A stretch of 64,000 nt of DNA from Pleomorphomonas diazotrophica (GCF_002844595.1 NZ_PJNW01000011.1:186001-250000), one strand, 5' to 3'; counted from the stretch's first letter, positions 39,833 through 49,834 are shown. Notes: generated by a model not told the origin, from the sequence alone. Translations and numbers: made by a program.

Positions 39833-41290
39833 ATGGGTCCGCTCTGGCTGCTCGCGCTGATCGCGGGTCTTTCCTTCTTCGGCTTCGTATTGGGCCGCTG
39901 GAAGTCTGTCGTCCTCTCCGGCAAAGGGCGCGGATCGCTCGCTGCCCGGCCTGGCTATTACGGCGCTTACGTGCTGATCTGGACGGCGATGCCGGCGCTG
40001 CTCATTCTCGTCGCGCTGTCGGTCGCCAAGCCGTTTCTCATCGAGCAGACCGTGCGCACCAACCTGCCCGAGCAGGTGCTGGCCAACGCCGCGCAACTCT
40101 CGCTCGAAGTATCCGGCGTGCAGCAGGTGGCGGCCGGCCTCAAGCTGGTAACCCCTGAGGAGCTTGAGGACATCCGCATTGGCGTCGTGGCGGCGCGCTC
40201 GACATTCGCCCGTCATGGGCTGCCGCTCGGGCAGGATGTCAAACCCTATCAGTTGGTCGCCGCCGCAGCGCTCAATCTTGTTTCCGACGGGCTCGATACC
40301 GCTGTCGACGCTGCCGTTGTCGCCGCCCTCGGCTTCGGCCTGATCTTCGCCTTCGTCCGGGTGAAGCCGCGTCTCAGGGCACGCAACCTCGTCGAAAATA
40401 CCGTTCTGGCGTTGCTCATCGCCGCCTCGTCGGTAGCCATTCTCACGACCGTCGGCATCGTGCTCAGCCTGCTGTTCCAGGCCTTGCAGTTCTTCTCGAT
40501 GGTGTCGCCGGCCAACTTCTATCTCGGCACCGTCTGGGATCCGCGCTTCGCCGCCGCCGGCTCATCGGAGAGCGGCCAGTTCGGCTTCCTGCCGCTGTTC
40601 TGGGGCACGCTCTACATTTCCTTCTTCGCCATGGTGGTGGCCGTGCCGATCGGTCTCTTCTCGGCCGTCTACATGGCAGAATATGCAACCTCGAAGGTGC
40701 GTTCGATCGCCAAGCCGCTGATCGAAATCCTGGCGGGCATCCCGACCATCGTCTACGGCTTCTTCGCCCTGACAACCGTGGGGCCGATGATCCGCGACTA
40801 CATCGCCCTACCGCTCGGCCTCGGCACGTCCGGCAACAACGTGCTCACCGCCGGTCTGGTGATGGGCATCATGATCATTCCCTACGTGTCCTCGCTCAGC
40901 GACGACATCATCACCGCGGTTCCCCGCTCACTGCGCGACGGTTCGCTGGCCCTCGGCGCCACACGGTCGGAGACCATGCGGCAGGTGATCCTGCCGGCGG
41001 CGCTGCCCGGCGTGGTCGGAGCGGTCCTGCTCGCGGTATCGCGAGCTATCGGCGAGACGATGATCGTCGTGTTGGCGGCTGGTGTCGCCGCCCGTGCCTC
41101 GCTCAATCCCTTCGAGGAAATGACGACCATCACCGTGAAGATCGTCAATCAGCTGACCGGCGACCTTGAGTTCACCAGCCCGCAGACACTGGTCGCCTTC
41201 GCGCTGGGCATCACGCTGTTTGTCATCACGCTCGGCCTCAACGTGCTGGCGCTGACCATCGTCCGCAAGTACCGGGAGCAATACGAATGA
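39833..41290 (+). CDS. pstC: phosphate ABC transporter permease PstC
   Basis: A 485-residue inner-membrane permease. An unusually long N-terminal region (about 1-210, with two extra hydrophobic segments and a soluble part) precedes the binding-protein-dependent transport domain with the EAA loop SLALGATRSETMRQVILPAALPGVVGAVLLAVSRAIGETM (about 375-414). The conserved Arg and Glu residues of PstC helices are present. Rhizobial PstC proteins of this size are common. The ATG at 39833 has GGGAGG upstream; the upstream in-frame ATG is less likely. Four bases overlap with pstA. Confidence 0.94.
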   Translation: MGPLWLLALIAGLSFFGFVLGRWKSVVLSGKGRGSLAARPGYYGAYVLIWTAMPALLILVALSVAKPFLIEQTVRTNLPEQVLANAAQLSLEVSGVQQVAAGLKLVTPEELEDIRIGVVAARSTFARHGLPLGQDVKPYQLVAAAALNLVSDGLDTAVDAAVVAALGFGLIFAFVRVKPRLRARNLVENTVLALLIAASSVAILTTVGIVLSLLFQALQFFSMVSPANFYLGTVWDPRFAAAGSSESGQFGFLPLFWGTLYISFFAMVVAVPIGLFSAVYMAEYATSKVRSIAKPLIEILAGIPTIVYGFFALTTVGPMIRDYIALPLGLGTSGNNVLTAGLVMGIMIIPYVSSLSDDIITAVPRSLRDGSLALGATRSETMRQVILPAALPGVVGAVLLAVSRAIGETMIVVLAAGVAARASLNPFEEMTTITVKIVNQLTGDLEFTSPQTLVAFALGITLFVITLGLNVLALTIVRKYREQYE

Positions 41291-42624
41291 CGGAAGCAAC
41301 GTCCTCCCTTTCCGCCTCGCGGATCGGCGGTTCGGAAACCCGCTCCATCTCCAAGCTCGACATCGGCCTCAAGCGCCGTTACGCCGCCGAACGCCGCTTC
41401 CGCACCTACGGACTCGTGGCGGTAACCATCGCCATCTGCTTCCTCGTTGCGCTGTTCGGATCGATCGTGGCAAAGGGCTACACTGCGTTCCAGCAGACAC
41501 GCATCAGCATGATCGTCAACTTCGATGCGAACATCATCGCGCCGGATGGCGACCGCTCACCCGCCGCCATCATGGCCGGCAACGCCTTCCGCTTCGACGA
41601 TCTGATCGCCGCGTCGCTGCAGAGCACCCTCGAACTCGACCCCAATGACGAAGACGCGCTCTACGACGGTCTCGACCTGCTCTCCAAGGGGTCCGCGCCG
41701 ATGCTCCGGACGATGATCGCCAAGGATCCATCACTGATCGGCACCAAGAGAAACGTCGACTTCTACGCCACCGGCGACGTCGACTCCTTCGTCAAGGGCT
41801 CGATCCGCGCCGACATCCCGGAAAGCCAGCGCCTCGTCAAGGACAGGCATATCGCGATCATCCAGAAGCTCGAGAAGGAGGGAGCGTTGCGCCTTGCCTT
41901 CAATACCGGCCTGTTCACCAACGGCGCCTCGACGCGGCCGGAACTGGCCGGTGTGGGCGTGGCGCTGGTCGGCTCGCTCTACATGATGCTGGTCGTCCTG
42001 GTGCTGTCGTTGCCCCTCGGCGTGGCAGGCTCGATCTATCTGGAGGAGTTCGCCCCGAAAAATCGCTGGACCGACCTGATCGAGGTCAACATCAACAACC
42101 TCGCCGCGGTGCCGTCGATCGTCTACGGTTTGCTAGGCCTAGCGGTCTTCATCAACTTCGCCCACCTGCCGCGCTCGGCGAGCCTCGTCGGCGGCCTTGT
42201 CCTGACGCTGACCACCCTACCGACCATCATCATCGCCACCCGCGCGGCGCTGAAGGCAGTGCCGCCTTCGATCCGCGAGGCCGGACTCGGGGTCGGCGCC
42301 TCGAAAATGCAGACCGTCTTCCACCACGTGCTGCCGCTCGCCATGCCCGGCGTGCTTACCGGCACCATCATCGGCCTCGCCCACGCCCTCGGCGAGACGG
42401 CGCCGCTCCTGATGATCGGCATGAAGGCCTTCATCGTCGAATACCCGACGACGCCCTTCGACCCCGCCACGGCGCTGCCCACCCAGATCTACATGTGGGC
42501 GACCGAGCCCGAACGTGCCTTCACCGAGCGCACCTCGGCGGCAATCATCGTGCTGCTCGCCTTCCTGCTCGCCATGAACAGCCTCGCCATCATTCTTCGC
42601 CGCGCCTTCGAGCGCCGCTGGTAA
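41287..42624 (+). CDS. pstA: phosphate ABC transporter permease PstA
   Basis: A 445-residue permease partner of PstC, also with a long N-terminal region (membrane segment at about 40-62, soluble part to about 215). The transmembrane domain follows, with the EAA loop IREAGLGVGASKMQTVFHHVLPLAMPGVLTGTIIGLAHALGETAP (about 330-374). It overlaps pstC by four bases (ATGA), indicating translational coupling. pstB starts 21 bases downstream. Confidence 0.94.
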   Translation: MTEATSSLSASRIGGSETRSISKLDIGLKRRYAAERRFRTYGLVAVTIAICFLVALFGSIVAKGYTAFQQTRISMIVNFDANIIAPDGDRSPAAIMAGNAFRFDDLIAASLQSTLELDPNDEDALYDGLDLLSKGSAPMLRTMIAKDPSLIGTKRNVDFYATGDVDSFVKGSIRADIPESQRLVKDRHIAIIQKLEKEGALRLAFNTGLFTNGASTRPELAGVGVALVGSLYMMLVVLVLSLPLGVAGSIYLEEFAPKNRWTDLIEVNINNLAAVPSIVYGLLGLAVFINFAHLPRSASLVGGLVLTLTTLPTIIIATRAALKAVPPSIREAGLGVGASKMQTVFHHVLPLAMPGVLTGTIIGLAHALGETAPLLMIGMKAFIVEYPTTPFDPATALPTQIYMWATEPERAFTERTSAAIIVLLAFLLAMNSLAIILRRAFERRW

Positions 42625-42645
42625 TCGTTTCCCGGAGTTTTCGCC

Positions 42646-43464
42646 ATGTCCGCAGTTCAGGTCGCGACGACCTTCGAGACCGTCCGCACCCCCGATCCGG
42701 CGAGCCGCCCGGTCAAGATCCACGCAGCCAAGGTCAAGGTGACCTATGGCCAGAAAGAAGCCCTGCATGGGGTTTCCATCGACATCCCCGAGAAGGCGGT
42801 CACCGCCTTCATCGGCCCGTCCGGCTGTGGCAAGTCGACCTTCCTGCGCTGCATCAACCGCATGAACGATACCATCGCCGGCGCCCGCGTCGAGGGCACC
42901 ATCAAGCTCGATGAACGGGACATCTACGATCCCGACCTCGACGTGGTGGAGTTGAGAGCCCGCGTCGGCATGGTGTTCCAGAAGCCGAACCCGTTCCCGA
43001 AGTCGATCTTCGACAATGTCGCCTACGGACCGCGCATCCACGGCCTTGCCCGCTCGAAGGCCGACCTTGAGGAGATCGTGGTCACCTCCCTGCAAAAGGC
43101 CTCGCTGTTCAACGAAGTGAAGGACCGGCTCAACGAACCCGGCACCGGGCTTTCCGGCGGCCAGCAGCAGCGCCTTTGCATCGCCCGCGCCATCGCCGTG
43201 TCGCCGGAGGTGATCCTGATGGATGAGCCCTGCTCGGCGCTCGACCCGATCGCCACCGCCAAGGTGGAAGAGCTGATCGACGAGCTGCGCGCCAACTTCA
43301 CCATCGTCATCGTCACGCACTCGATGCAGCAGGCGGCACGCGTGTCCCAGCGCACCGCCTTCTTCCATCTCGGGCACCTGATCGAGGAAGGCCCCACCGA
43401 CCATCTCTTCACCAATCCGCTGGAACAGCGGACGCAGGATTACATCACGGGCCGCTTCGGCTGA
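42646..43464 (+). CDS. pstB: phosphate ABC transporter ATP-binding protein PstB
   Basis: A 272-residue ATPase. It has Walker [22 protein letters not shown] (about 63-83), [16 protein letters not shown] (signature), [16 protein letters not shown] (Walker B) and [15 protein letters not shown] (switch His). The sequence is close to canonical PstB, including the CINRMND after the P-loop. It powers phosphate import and, with PhoU, passes phosphate status to PhoR. Confidence 0.97.
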   Translation: MSAVQVATTFETVRTPDPASRPVKIHAAKVKVTYGQKEALHGVSIDIPEKAVTAFIGPSGCGKSTFLRCINRMNDTIAGARVEGTIKLDERDIYDPDLDVVELRARVGMVFQKPNPFPKSIFDNVAYGPRIHGLARSKADLEEIVVTSLQKASLFNEVKDRLNEPGTGLSGGQQQRLCIARAIAVSPEVILMDEPCSALDPIATAKVEELIDELRANFTIVIVTHSMQQAARVSQRTAFFHLGHLIEEGPTDHLFTNPLEQRTQDYITGRFG

Positions 43465-43486
43465 CCGGAAACGGCAGGAGATTTCC

Positions 43487-44194
43487 ATGGAACATACGGT
43501 TTCCGCCTATGACGATGACCTCAAGGCGATCGCCCGCCTGGTCACCGAAATCGGCGGCCTCGCCGAGCGCGCGGTCGGTGATTCGGTGGCAGCGCTGACC
43601 CGCCTCGACCTTGCCCTCGCCCAGCGCGTGATCGCCGGCGACAAAGAGCTCGATCGGTTGCAGCACGAAATCGAGGAGAAGGCGATCCTGGTGATTGCCC
43701 GTCGCCAGCCGATGGCCAATGACCTACGCGAAATCGTCGGCGCCATGCGCATCGCCAACGATATCGAGCGGGTCGGCGACCTCGCCAAGAACATCGCCAA
43801 GCGTGTCGTCGCCATCAACGGCGTCTTCCCGCACAAGCAGCTCATCACCGGCGTCGAGCATTTGTGCGAGATCGCCCTGCAGCAGCTCAAGCGGGTGCTC
43901 GATGCCTATGCCAGCCAGGACGATCAGGCGGCCGGCAGCGTCCGACAGCGCGACGATGAGATTGATGCGCTCTACACCTCGCTGTTCCGCGAACTCCTCA
44001 CCTACATGATGGAGGATCCGCGCAACCTCACCTTCTGCATCCACCTTCTGTTCTGCGCCAAGAACATCGAGCGAATCGGCGATCATGCCACCAACATCGC
44101 CGAATCGGTGCACTATATGGTGACGGGCCGGTCCTACGAGGAGGAGCGGCCGAAGGCCGACGCCTCCATCGCCAGCACCATCGCCGGTTCCTAA
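43487..44194 (+). CDS. phoU: phosphate signalling protein PhoU
   Basis: A 235-residue protein with two PhoU three-helix repeats. The first is at about 8-100 (EIGGLAERAVGDSVAAL...RIANDIERVGDLAKNIAKRVV). The second is at about 115-210 (HLLFCAKNIERIGDHATNIAESVHYMVTG). Both metal-binding E/DxxRxxD-type sets (NDIERVGDLAKN and NIERIGDHATN) are intact. It inhibits PhoR kinase output under phosphate plenty and dampens Pst uptake. It begins 22 bases after pstB. Confidence 0.96.
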   Translation: MEHTVSAYDDDLKAIARLVTEIGGLAERAVGDSVAALTRLDLALAQRVIAGDKELDRLQHEIEEKAILVIARRQPMANDLREIVGAMRIANDIERVGDLAKNIAKRVVAINGVFPHKQLITGVEHLCEIALQQLKRVLDAYASQDDQAAGSVRQRDDEIDALYTSLFRELLTYMMEDPRNLTFCIHLLFCAKNIERIGDHATNIAESVHYMVTGRSYEEERPKADASIASTIAGS

Positions 44195-44218
44195 CAAGCT
44201 CGGGAGTTGAGGACCACC

Positions 44219-44914
44219 ATGGCCAAGGTGATGATCGTCGAGGACGAGGAGGCGGTGTCGCTGATGCTGCGCTACAACCTCGAGGCCGAGGGTTTCGAGG
44301 TGGAGCAGGCTTTCCGCGGTGACGAGGCCGACATTCGCCTCAAGGAGATCACGCCGGACCTGTTGCTGCTCGACTGGATGCTGCCGGGCCTCTCCGGCAT
44401 CGAACTGTGCCGTCGTCTCAGGGCGCGGCCGGAGACCGAGCGGCTGCCGGTGATCATGCTGACCGCACGTGGCGAGGAGTCGGAACGGGTGCGCGGGCTC
44501 GCCACCGGCGCCGACGATTATGTGGTGAAGCCCTTCTCGGTTCCCGAGCTGATCGCCCGCGTCAAGGCAATGCTGCGTCGGGCCAAACCGGAGACGGTGT
44601 CCAGCCTGCTGACGGCGGGCGATATCGAACTCGACCGCGAGACACGCCGCGTGCGCCGTTCGGCGCGGGAAATCCATCTTGGGCCGACCGAGTTCCGCCT
44701 GCTGGAGTTCCTGATGCAGTCGCCGGGCCGGGTCTTCTCGCGCGAGCAGCTTCTCAACGGCGTCTGGGGCCATGACGTCTATGTCGACGAGCGGACCGTC
44801 GATGTCCATGTCGGCCGTCTCAGGAAGTCGATCAACCGCGGTCGCGTCCGCGACCCCATTCGCACGGTACGCGGCTCCGGTTATTCCTTCGACGAGAAGT
44901 TCGCCACCAGCTGA
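44219..44914 (+). CDS. phoB: phosphate regulon response regulator PhoB
   Basis: A 231-residue OmpR-type regulator. The receiver (about 1-122) has acidic VEDEE, phospho-acceptor Asp in LLLLDWMLPGLSG (near 53) and VKPF (switch Lys near 105). The DNA-binding winged helix (about 140-228) has FRLLEFLMQSPGRVFSREQLL, RTVDVHVGRLRKSI and TVRGSGYSF. It is the last gene of phoR-pstSCAB-phoU-phoB, and the Pho box before pstS implies autoregulation. The ATG at 44219 has TTGAGGA upstream. Confidence 0.96.
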   Translation: MAKVMIVEDEEAVSLMLRYNLEAEGFEVEQAFRGDEADIRLKEITPDLLLLDWMLPGLSGIELCRRLRARPETERLPVIMLTARGEESERVRGLATGADDYVVKPFSVPELIARVKAMLRRAKPETVSSLLTAGDIELDRETRRVRRSAREIHLGPTEFRLLEFLMQSPGRVFSREQLLNGVWGHDVYVDERTVDVHVGRLRKSINRGRVRDPIRTVRGSGYSFDEKFATS

Positions 44915-45016
44915 GGGGGCTTTCGTTTCTGCCTCAACAGCTGGCCGCTTCCTGCCGCTTACCTTCTGCGCCGCAATGGTCTAGGGTCCCCTCCAACACG
45001 CGAGAGAGGGCCTGAG

Positions 45017-46222
45017 ATGCTGGCGGGCAAGCGCATTCTGATCGTCATCGGCGGCGGCATCGCCGCCTACAAGGTGCTCGAGGTGATCCGGCGGCTCAAG
45101 GAGCGCGGCGCCGCGGTGCGGGTGATCCTGACGCGGTCGGGCAAGGAGTTCGTGACGCCGATGACGGTGGGCGCTCTCTCCGGCGAGAAGGTGTTCAGCG
45201 ACCTGTTCGACCCCACAGAAGAGCAGGATATTGGCCACATCGTGCTCTCGCGCGACACCGACCTGATCCTGGTGGCGCCTGCCACCGCCAATCTCATCGC
45301 CCGCATGGCCAACGGCATCGCCGACGAACTCGCTACCGCCAGCTTGCTTGCAGCCGCCGCACCGATCATCGTCTGCCCGGCCATGAACCAGCGCATGTGG
45401 GCGCACCCGGCAACCCAGCGCAACGCGGCGCAACTGGCCGCCGACGGCGTCCGCTTCATCGGACCGGCCGAGGGTCGGATGGCCGAGCGCAACGAGGCCG
45501 GCGTTGGCCGATTGACCGAACCGGTGGAGATCCTGGCGGGCGTTGAGGCGTTCTTCGCCGAAGCGGCAGAGCCGAAGCCACTTGCCGGGCGGCACGTGCT
45601 TGTCACATCCGGACCCACCATCGAGCCGATCGACCCGGTGCGCTTCATCACCAACCGTTCCTCGGGCAAGCAGGGGCACGCCATCGCCGCCGCCGCTGCC
45701 CGCGCCGGGGCCCGGGTAACGCTCGTCTCGGGTCCGGTCGCGATCCCTGACCCTGAAGGCGTCGACGTCGTCCGTGTCGAGACAGCGGCGGAGATGCTCA
45801 CAGCGGTGTTTGCCGCCCTACCGGCCGATGCCGCGGTGATGGCCGCCGCGGTGTCCGACTGGCGGCCGGCGGACGTGGCATCGGAGAAGATCAAGAAAGC
45901 AGCCGGCCATGCGCCGCCCCTCTCCTTCATCGAGAATCCGGATATCCTGGCGACGCTTGGCCACGACGCACAGCGCCCGAAGATCCTGGTTGGATTCGCT
46001 GCCGAAACAACCGATGTCGAGACGAATGCCGCCTGCAAGCTGGCGACCAAGGGAGCCGACTATATCGTCGCCAATGACGTGTCCCCGGCCGGCGGCGTGT
46101 TCGGCGGCGACCGCAACAGCGTGCGCGTCCTTTCGTCGGCCGGCGTCGACATCTGGCCGACGCTGTCCAAGGATAAAGTGGCCGAGCGGCTCATTTCCCT
46201 GATCGCCGAACAGCTCGGCTGA
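45017..46222 (+). CDS. coaBC: bifunctional phosphopantothenoylcysteine decarboxylase/phosphopantothenate-cysteine ligase
   Basis: A 401-residue coenzyme A biosynthesis enzyme. The N-terminal flavoprotein CoaC domain (about 1-185) has [34 protein letters not shown] and [10 protein letters not shown] (PXMNxxMW; catalytic residues). The C-terminal CoaB ligase (about 190-400) has [27 protein letters not shown] and, late, a YIVANDVSP segment and lysine-rich SEKIKK. coaE, a later step in the same pathway, lies 4 kb away on the other strand. It begins about 100 bases after phoB and is probably independent. Confidence 0.96.
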   Translation: MLAGKRILIVIGGGIAAYKVLEVIRRLKERGAAVRVILTRSGKEFVTPMTVGALSGEKVFSDLFDPTEEQDIGHIVLSRDTDLILVAPATANLIARMANGIADELATASLLAAAAPIIVCPAMNQRMWAHPATQRNAAQLAADGVRFIGPAEGRMAERNEAGVGRLTEPVEILAGVEAFFAEAAEPKPLAGRHVLVTSGPTIEPIDPVRFITNRSSGKQGHAIAAAAARAGARVTLVSGPVAIPDPEGVDVVRVETAAEMLTAVFAALPADAAVMAAAVSDWRPADVASEKIKKAAGHAPPLSFIENPDILATLGHDAQRPKILVGFAAETTDVETNAACKLATKGADYIVANDVSPAGGVFGGDRNSVRVLSSAGVDIWPTLSKDKVAERLISLIAEQLG

Positions 46223-46264
46223 TTTCGATTCGCTTCTGCAACAAACCAGCTTTTGAGGTTATCG

Positions 46265-46711
46265 ATGGTCGAGGTTGCCCTTTTGCGTCTGCCGCATGCT
46301 CGGGACCTGCCGCTTCCGGCCTACCAGAGCGAAGACGCGGCTGGTCTCGATCTCTTGGCAGCGGTCGACGAACCGGTGACCTTGCCCCCACTCGGGCGAG
46401 CCCTGGTGCCGACCGGCCTCGCCATGGCGCTGCCCTCTGGTTACGAAGCGCAAGTGCGGCCGCGGTCGGGGCTGGCCGCCAAACATGGCGTCACCGTTCT
46501 CAACTCGCCCGGCACCGTCGATGCCGACTATCGTGGGGAAGTGAAGGTGATTCTGATCAATCTGTCCGATACGTCCTTCACAATCGGTCGCGGTGAGCGC
46601 ATCGCCCAGATGGTGATTGCGCCGGTCAGCCGCGCCCGTCTCGTCGAGACCGAAGCGCTCGACGCCACCACGCGTGGATCAGGTGGTTTCGGATCGACGG
46701 GTCGCTCGTGA
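46265..46711 (+). CDS. dut: deoxyuridine 5'-triphosphate nucleotidohydrolase
   Basis: A 148-residue dUTPase that cleaves dUTP to dUMP and pyrophosphate. All five motifs are present in order: EDAAGLDL (motif 1), [13 protein letters not shown] (2), [21 protein letters not shown] (3, with catalytic Asp), [10 protein letters not shown] (4) and [12 protein letters not shown] (5). It follows coaBC by 42 bases, the common coaBC-dut arrangement. The ATG at 46265 has TTTTGAGG upstream. Confidence 0.96.
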   Translation: MVEVALLRLPHARDLPLPAYQSEDAAGLDLLAAVDEPVTLPPLGRALVPTGLAMALPSGYEAQVRPRSGLAAKHGVTVLNSPGTVDADYRGEVKVILINLSDTSFTIGRGERIAQMVIAPVSRARLVETEALDATTRGSGGFGSTGRS

Positions 46712-46746
46712 GGGTGGAGCAATCCATCCTCGCTTATCGGCTCTCG

Positions 46747-46763
46747 TTGGAATCATTTTCCAA
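46747..46763. promoter_or_regulatory. inverted repeat TTGGAA-N5-TTCCAA upstream of cysK
   Basis: Perfect 6-base arms with an AT-rich spacer (TCATT) lie about 100 bases before the cysK ATG, in the gap after dut. It is a plausible regulator site, for example of a sulfur or iron-sulfur regulator, but no specific factor can be assigned. Confidence 0.4.
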
Positions 46764-46861
46764 TCCACTTGCGGGTTGCGACCTCGGTTGACTGGTGGCG
46801 TTCCACGGCCACCGGTAGAATGGTGCCAATTTCACAGCGCCTGCACCAACGAGGACTTCCC

Positions 46862-47827
46862 ATGAGCGATCTTTCCCGCCGCGGTCGCGGCAAGATCTAC
46901 GCCTCCATCACCGACACCATCGGCGATACGCCGCTCGTCCGTTTCGACAAGCTCGCCAAGGAGAACGGCGCAAACGCGACCATTCTCGGCAAGCTGGAGT
47001 TCTTCAATCCCATTGCCTCGGTCAAAGACCGCATCGGTGTGGCGATGATCGAGGCGCTCGAAGCGCAGGGCAAGATCAAGCCCGGCGAATCCACCCTGAT
47101 CGAGCCGACCTCCGGCAACACGGGTATCGCGCTGGCTTTCGTCGCCGCCGCCAAAGGTTACCGGCTGATCCTGGTCATGCCGGAGTCGATGTCCATCGAG
47201 CGGCGCAAGATGCTGAAGCTGCTGGGCGCCGAACTGGAGCTGACCGAGGCAGCCAAGGGCATGAAGGGCGCCATCGCCAAGGCGGGCGAGCTCGCCGCCA
47301 GCATTCCCGGCGCCGTCATCCCGCAGCAGTTTGAAAATCCGGCCAACCCCGAAGTGCACCGCGTCAGCACCGCCGAGGAGATCTGGAACGACACCGATGG
47401 CAAGGTCGACATCTTCGTCGCCGGCATTGGCACCGGCGGCACGATCACCGGCGTCGGCCGCGTGCTGAAGGAGCGCAAGCCCGGGGTCAAGGTGGTTGCC
47501 GTCGAGCCGACGGAAAGCCCGGTTCTCTCTGGCGGCAATCCCGGTCCGCACAAGATCCAGGGTATTGGTGCCGGCTTCGTGCCGCCGGTTCTGGACACTC
47601 ATGTTTACGACGAAATTCTGCCGGTTCCCTCGGAAGAGGCGCTGGCAACGGCCCGTCAGGTGGCAAAGCTCGAAGGCGTGCCGGTCGGCATCTCCTCGGG
47701 CGCGGCGCTGGCGGCGGCCATCAAGCTCGGGCAGCGGCCAGAAAACGCCGGCAAGACCATCGTGGTGATCGTGCCGTCCTTTGCCGAACGCTATCTGTCG
47801 ACCGCATTGTTCGAGGGGCTCGCCTGA
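46862..47827 (+). CDS. cysK: cysteine synthase (O-acetylserine sulfhydrylase)
   Basis: A 321-residue PLP enzyme forming cysteine from O-acetylserine and sulfide. Motifs are [19 protein letters not shown] (PLP Lys in SVKDR, near 47), [41 protein letters not shown] (PLP phosphate loop) and [12 protein letters not shown]. The ATG at 46862 has GAGGA upstream. Its last 37 bases overlap the 3' end of the convergent Nudix gene, and its terminator hairpin lies inside that gene. Confidence 0.95.
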   Translation: MSDLSRRGRGKIYASITDTIGDTPLVRFDKLAKENGANATILGKLEFFNPIASVKDRIGVAMIEALEAQGKIKPGESTLIEPTSGNTGIALAFVAAAKGYRLILVMPESMSIERRKMLKLLGAELELTEAAKGMKGAIAKAGELAASIPGAVIPQQFENPANPEVHRVSTAEEIWNDTDGKVDIFVAGIGTGGTITGVGRVLKERKPGVKVVAVEPTESPVLSGGNPGPHKIQGIGAGFVPPVLDTHVYDEILPVPSEEALATARQVAKLEGVPVGISSGAALAAAIKLGQRPENAGKTIVVIVPSFAERYLSTALFEGLA

Positions 47828-48354
47828 TCCGTCTCGCCGGACGAGGCAGGCGCATTTTCAGCGGCCGGTTCCTTCAAGGTGCCGGCCGCTTTCTTTTTCG
47901 CGAGATCGACGAAGAAGCTCAGGATGAGATCGCCGACACCGGTGTCCGAGACCAGCGCCGCGGCATCGACCGGGTTGAAGAAGCGCACCTCGCGCTGACC
48001 TTTTTCCTGCCAGTCGTCGAGCTGCCGCTCGATGGCCAGCGGAAAGACATCCACCAGCACCTTCTCCTGACGCTTGGGGAACTGCTTCACGTAGGTAAAG
48101 CGGCCAATCGGCTTCTGAGCCGCGCTGCCGATCAGGCCGGCTTCTTCCATCGCTTCGGTTTCAGCGCTTTCATGCCGCTTGAGGCCTTTGATTGGCCAAC
48201 CCTTGGGCAATATCCAGCGACCGCTATCGCGGGTGGTGATCATCACCACCTCATATCCATAGGGTGTCAGGCGATAGGGCAGGGCAGCGACCTGCCGAAA
48301 CTTCTCAAGCGTCGCCTTCGCCACAACGGACCCTTTCGGAGACTTGATCACCAA
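47791..48354 (-). CDS. Nudix hydrolase
   Basis: A 187-residue pyrophosphohydrolase. The Nudix box is seen as [25 protein letters not shown] (about 52-76), matching G-x5-E-x7-RE-U-x-EE-x-G-U except that the usual R of REU is replaced by T (ETEAMEE). WILPKGWP is typical of the diphosphoinositol/diadenosine polyphosphate group. The C-terminal 45 residues are Ala/Lys-rich and low-complexity. The reading frame ends inside the last 37 bases of cysK, so the tail could be non-essential. Confidence 0.82.
   Translation of the reverse strand: MVIKSPKGSVVAKATLEKFRQVAALPYRLTPYGYEVVMITTRDSGRWILPKGWPIKGLKRHESAETEAMEEAGLIGSAAQKPIGRFTYVKQFPKRQEKVLVDVFPLAIERQLDDWQEKGQREVRFFNPVDAAALVSDTGVGDLILSFFVDLAKKKAAGTLKEPAAENAPASSGETDQASPSNNAVDR
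47860..47898 (+). terminator. cysK terminator located inside the Nudix gene
   Basis: AGCGGCCGG (47860-47868) pairs with CCGGCCGCT (47882-47890), followed by TTCTTTTT on the plus strand. It lies 32 bases after the cysK stop. The DNA also encodes the C-terminal tail of the minus-strand Nudix protein. Confidence 0.8.
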
Positions 48355-48463
48355 GCGCGCCCTCCAATCGCCGGGTAAGCGAGAACGAGCGCCGTTGCGC
48401 TCTATGACATGATTTGCCGGCTAATAACACCCCAAGCAGCCCGACTGGGAAAAACACCGACTC

Positions 48464-49183
48464 TTACGCGGTTTCCGCCCGCTCATCGCTGCCGGAGTAA
48501 GCGTTCCAGAGCGCCTTTTCGCCAATGGCAGCGATGAAGGCAGCGTGCGCGTCTGCCTCGGCCGGCGAAAGGCGGGACGGCAAAGGCACGGGACGCGGAC
48601 GCAGGGCGACGCGGCCGCCCGTTTCGCTCGCCGATGCCGCCTGTACGGCTACCGTGAGATCGAGGCCGGCCTGACGGCCGCCGGTCAGCTCCAGATAAAC
48701 CTCGGCAAGCAGTTCGGCGTCGAGCAAGGCGCCATGCTTGATACGCTTCGAGCGGTCGATACCATAGCGATTGCAGAGCGCATCGAGGCTGGCAGGCGCG
48801 CCGGGGTGCTTGCGGCGGGCCATCATCAGCGTGTCGATGACGCGTTCTGCGCCAAAGACTGAACGCCCTGACGCCTTCAGCTCGAAATTGATGAAGCCCA
48901 TGTCGAAGCTGGCATTGTGGGCAACCAGTTGGGCCTCGCCGACAAAGGCGATGAAATCGTCGGCAACTTGTTCAAAGCGCGGCTTGTCGGCCAGAAACTC
49001 GTCGGACAGGCCGTGGACGTCGAAGGCTTCCTTGGGTACCGATCGTCCAGGGTTGATATAGACATGAAAGTTGCGGCCGGTCGGAAAACGATTGACCACC
49101 TCGACACAGCCGATTTCGACCAGACGGTCGCCGGTCTTGGGATCGAGGCCAGTGGTTTCGGTATCGAAGACGATTTCGCGCAT
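48464..49183 (-). CDS. dnaQ: DNA polymerase III epsilon subunit (3'-5' exonuclease)
   Basis: A 239-residue DEDDh proofreading exonuclease. ExoI is FDTETTGLDP (Asp6, Glu8), ExoII is LVAHNASFDMGFI (Asp near 96) and ExoIII has KIKHGALLDAELLA-like HGALLDAELLAEVYLELTGGRQ (His and Asp). The C-terminal 60 residues contain the alpha-subunit-binding tail. The gene lies in the origin-proximal minus-strand run dnaQ, coaE, aroE, maf-like, regulator. Confidence 0.94.
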   Translation of the reverse strand: MREIVFDTETTGLDPKTGDRLVEIGCVEVVNRFPTGRNFHVYINPGRSVPKEAFDVHGLSDEFLADKPRFEQVADDFIAFVGEAQLVAHNASFDMGFINFELKASGRSVFGAERVIDTLMMARRKHPGAPASLDALCNRYGIDRSKRIKHGALLDAELLAEVYLELTGGRQAGLDLTVAVQAASASETGGRVALRPRPVPLPSRLSPAEADAHAAFIAAIGEKALWNAYSGSDERAETA

Positions 49184-49252
49184 GGGCGAATCCTGCCTGC
49201 CGCCGTCGTGGATTTCAAGAAAATCCGGCTGCCTTGTCCCCTGACAATTCCC

Positions 49253-49834
49253 TCAGGACAGCAATTGACGCAAAAAGGCGTCCACCGCCGCCTTGGCTGT
49301 CGCAATGCCGGCGCCCGTGGGTATGACGACGTCTGCTCGCGCTCTTTTTTCGGCGTCCGACATTTGCCGAGCGAGCAGCGCCTCGAGTTTTTCCGCCGTC
49401 ATGCCCGGACGAGCAAGCACCCGGGCTCGCTGCATCTCGGCCGGGGCCGACACCACCACCAGCTTGTCGACATCGTCCTGGCGGCCGGTTTCGAGGAGGA
49501 GGGGGATGTCGAGCACGACCGCCGCTGCTCTACCAGCGCGCGCCCGTTCCAGAAACTCGGCCTCGGCGCGACGCACCGCCGGATGGACGATGGCTTCCAG
49601 CCGGCGAAATGCGTCGTTGTCACTGGAAAGCCGATCGGCCAGTCGGGCACGATCCACCCTTCCACCCGTTGTGGTTCCCGGAAAGGCTGCCTCGATCTCC
49701 GCGGCGAGCGGACCGTCATAGAGGGCATGCACCGTCGCATCGGCGTCGAACACCGGCAGACCCGCTTGTCGGAACAGATCGGCGGTGGTGGTCTTGCCCA
49801 TGCCGATTGAACCGGTGAGGCCGATGACGATCAC
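49253..49834 (-). CDS. coaE: dephospho-CoA kinase
   Basis: A 193-residue kinase for the last step of coenzyme A synthesis. P-loop GLTGSIGMGKTTTADLF (about 5-21), then PVFDADATVHALYDG, HPAVRRAEAEFL and VVLDIPLLLETG are diagnostic. It overlaps aroE by four bases, so translation is coupled with aroE and maf. Confidence 0.95.
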   Translation of the reverse strand: MIVIGLTGSIGMGKTTTADLFRQAGLPVFDADATVHALYDGPLAAEIEAAFPGTTTGGRVDRARLADRLSSDNDAFRRLEAIVHPAVRRAEAEFLERARAGRAAAVVLDIPLLLETGRQDDVDKLVVVSAPAEMQRARVLARPGMTAEKLEALLARQMSDAEKRARADVVIPTGAGIATAKAAVDAFLRQLLS

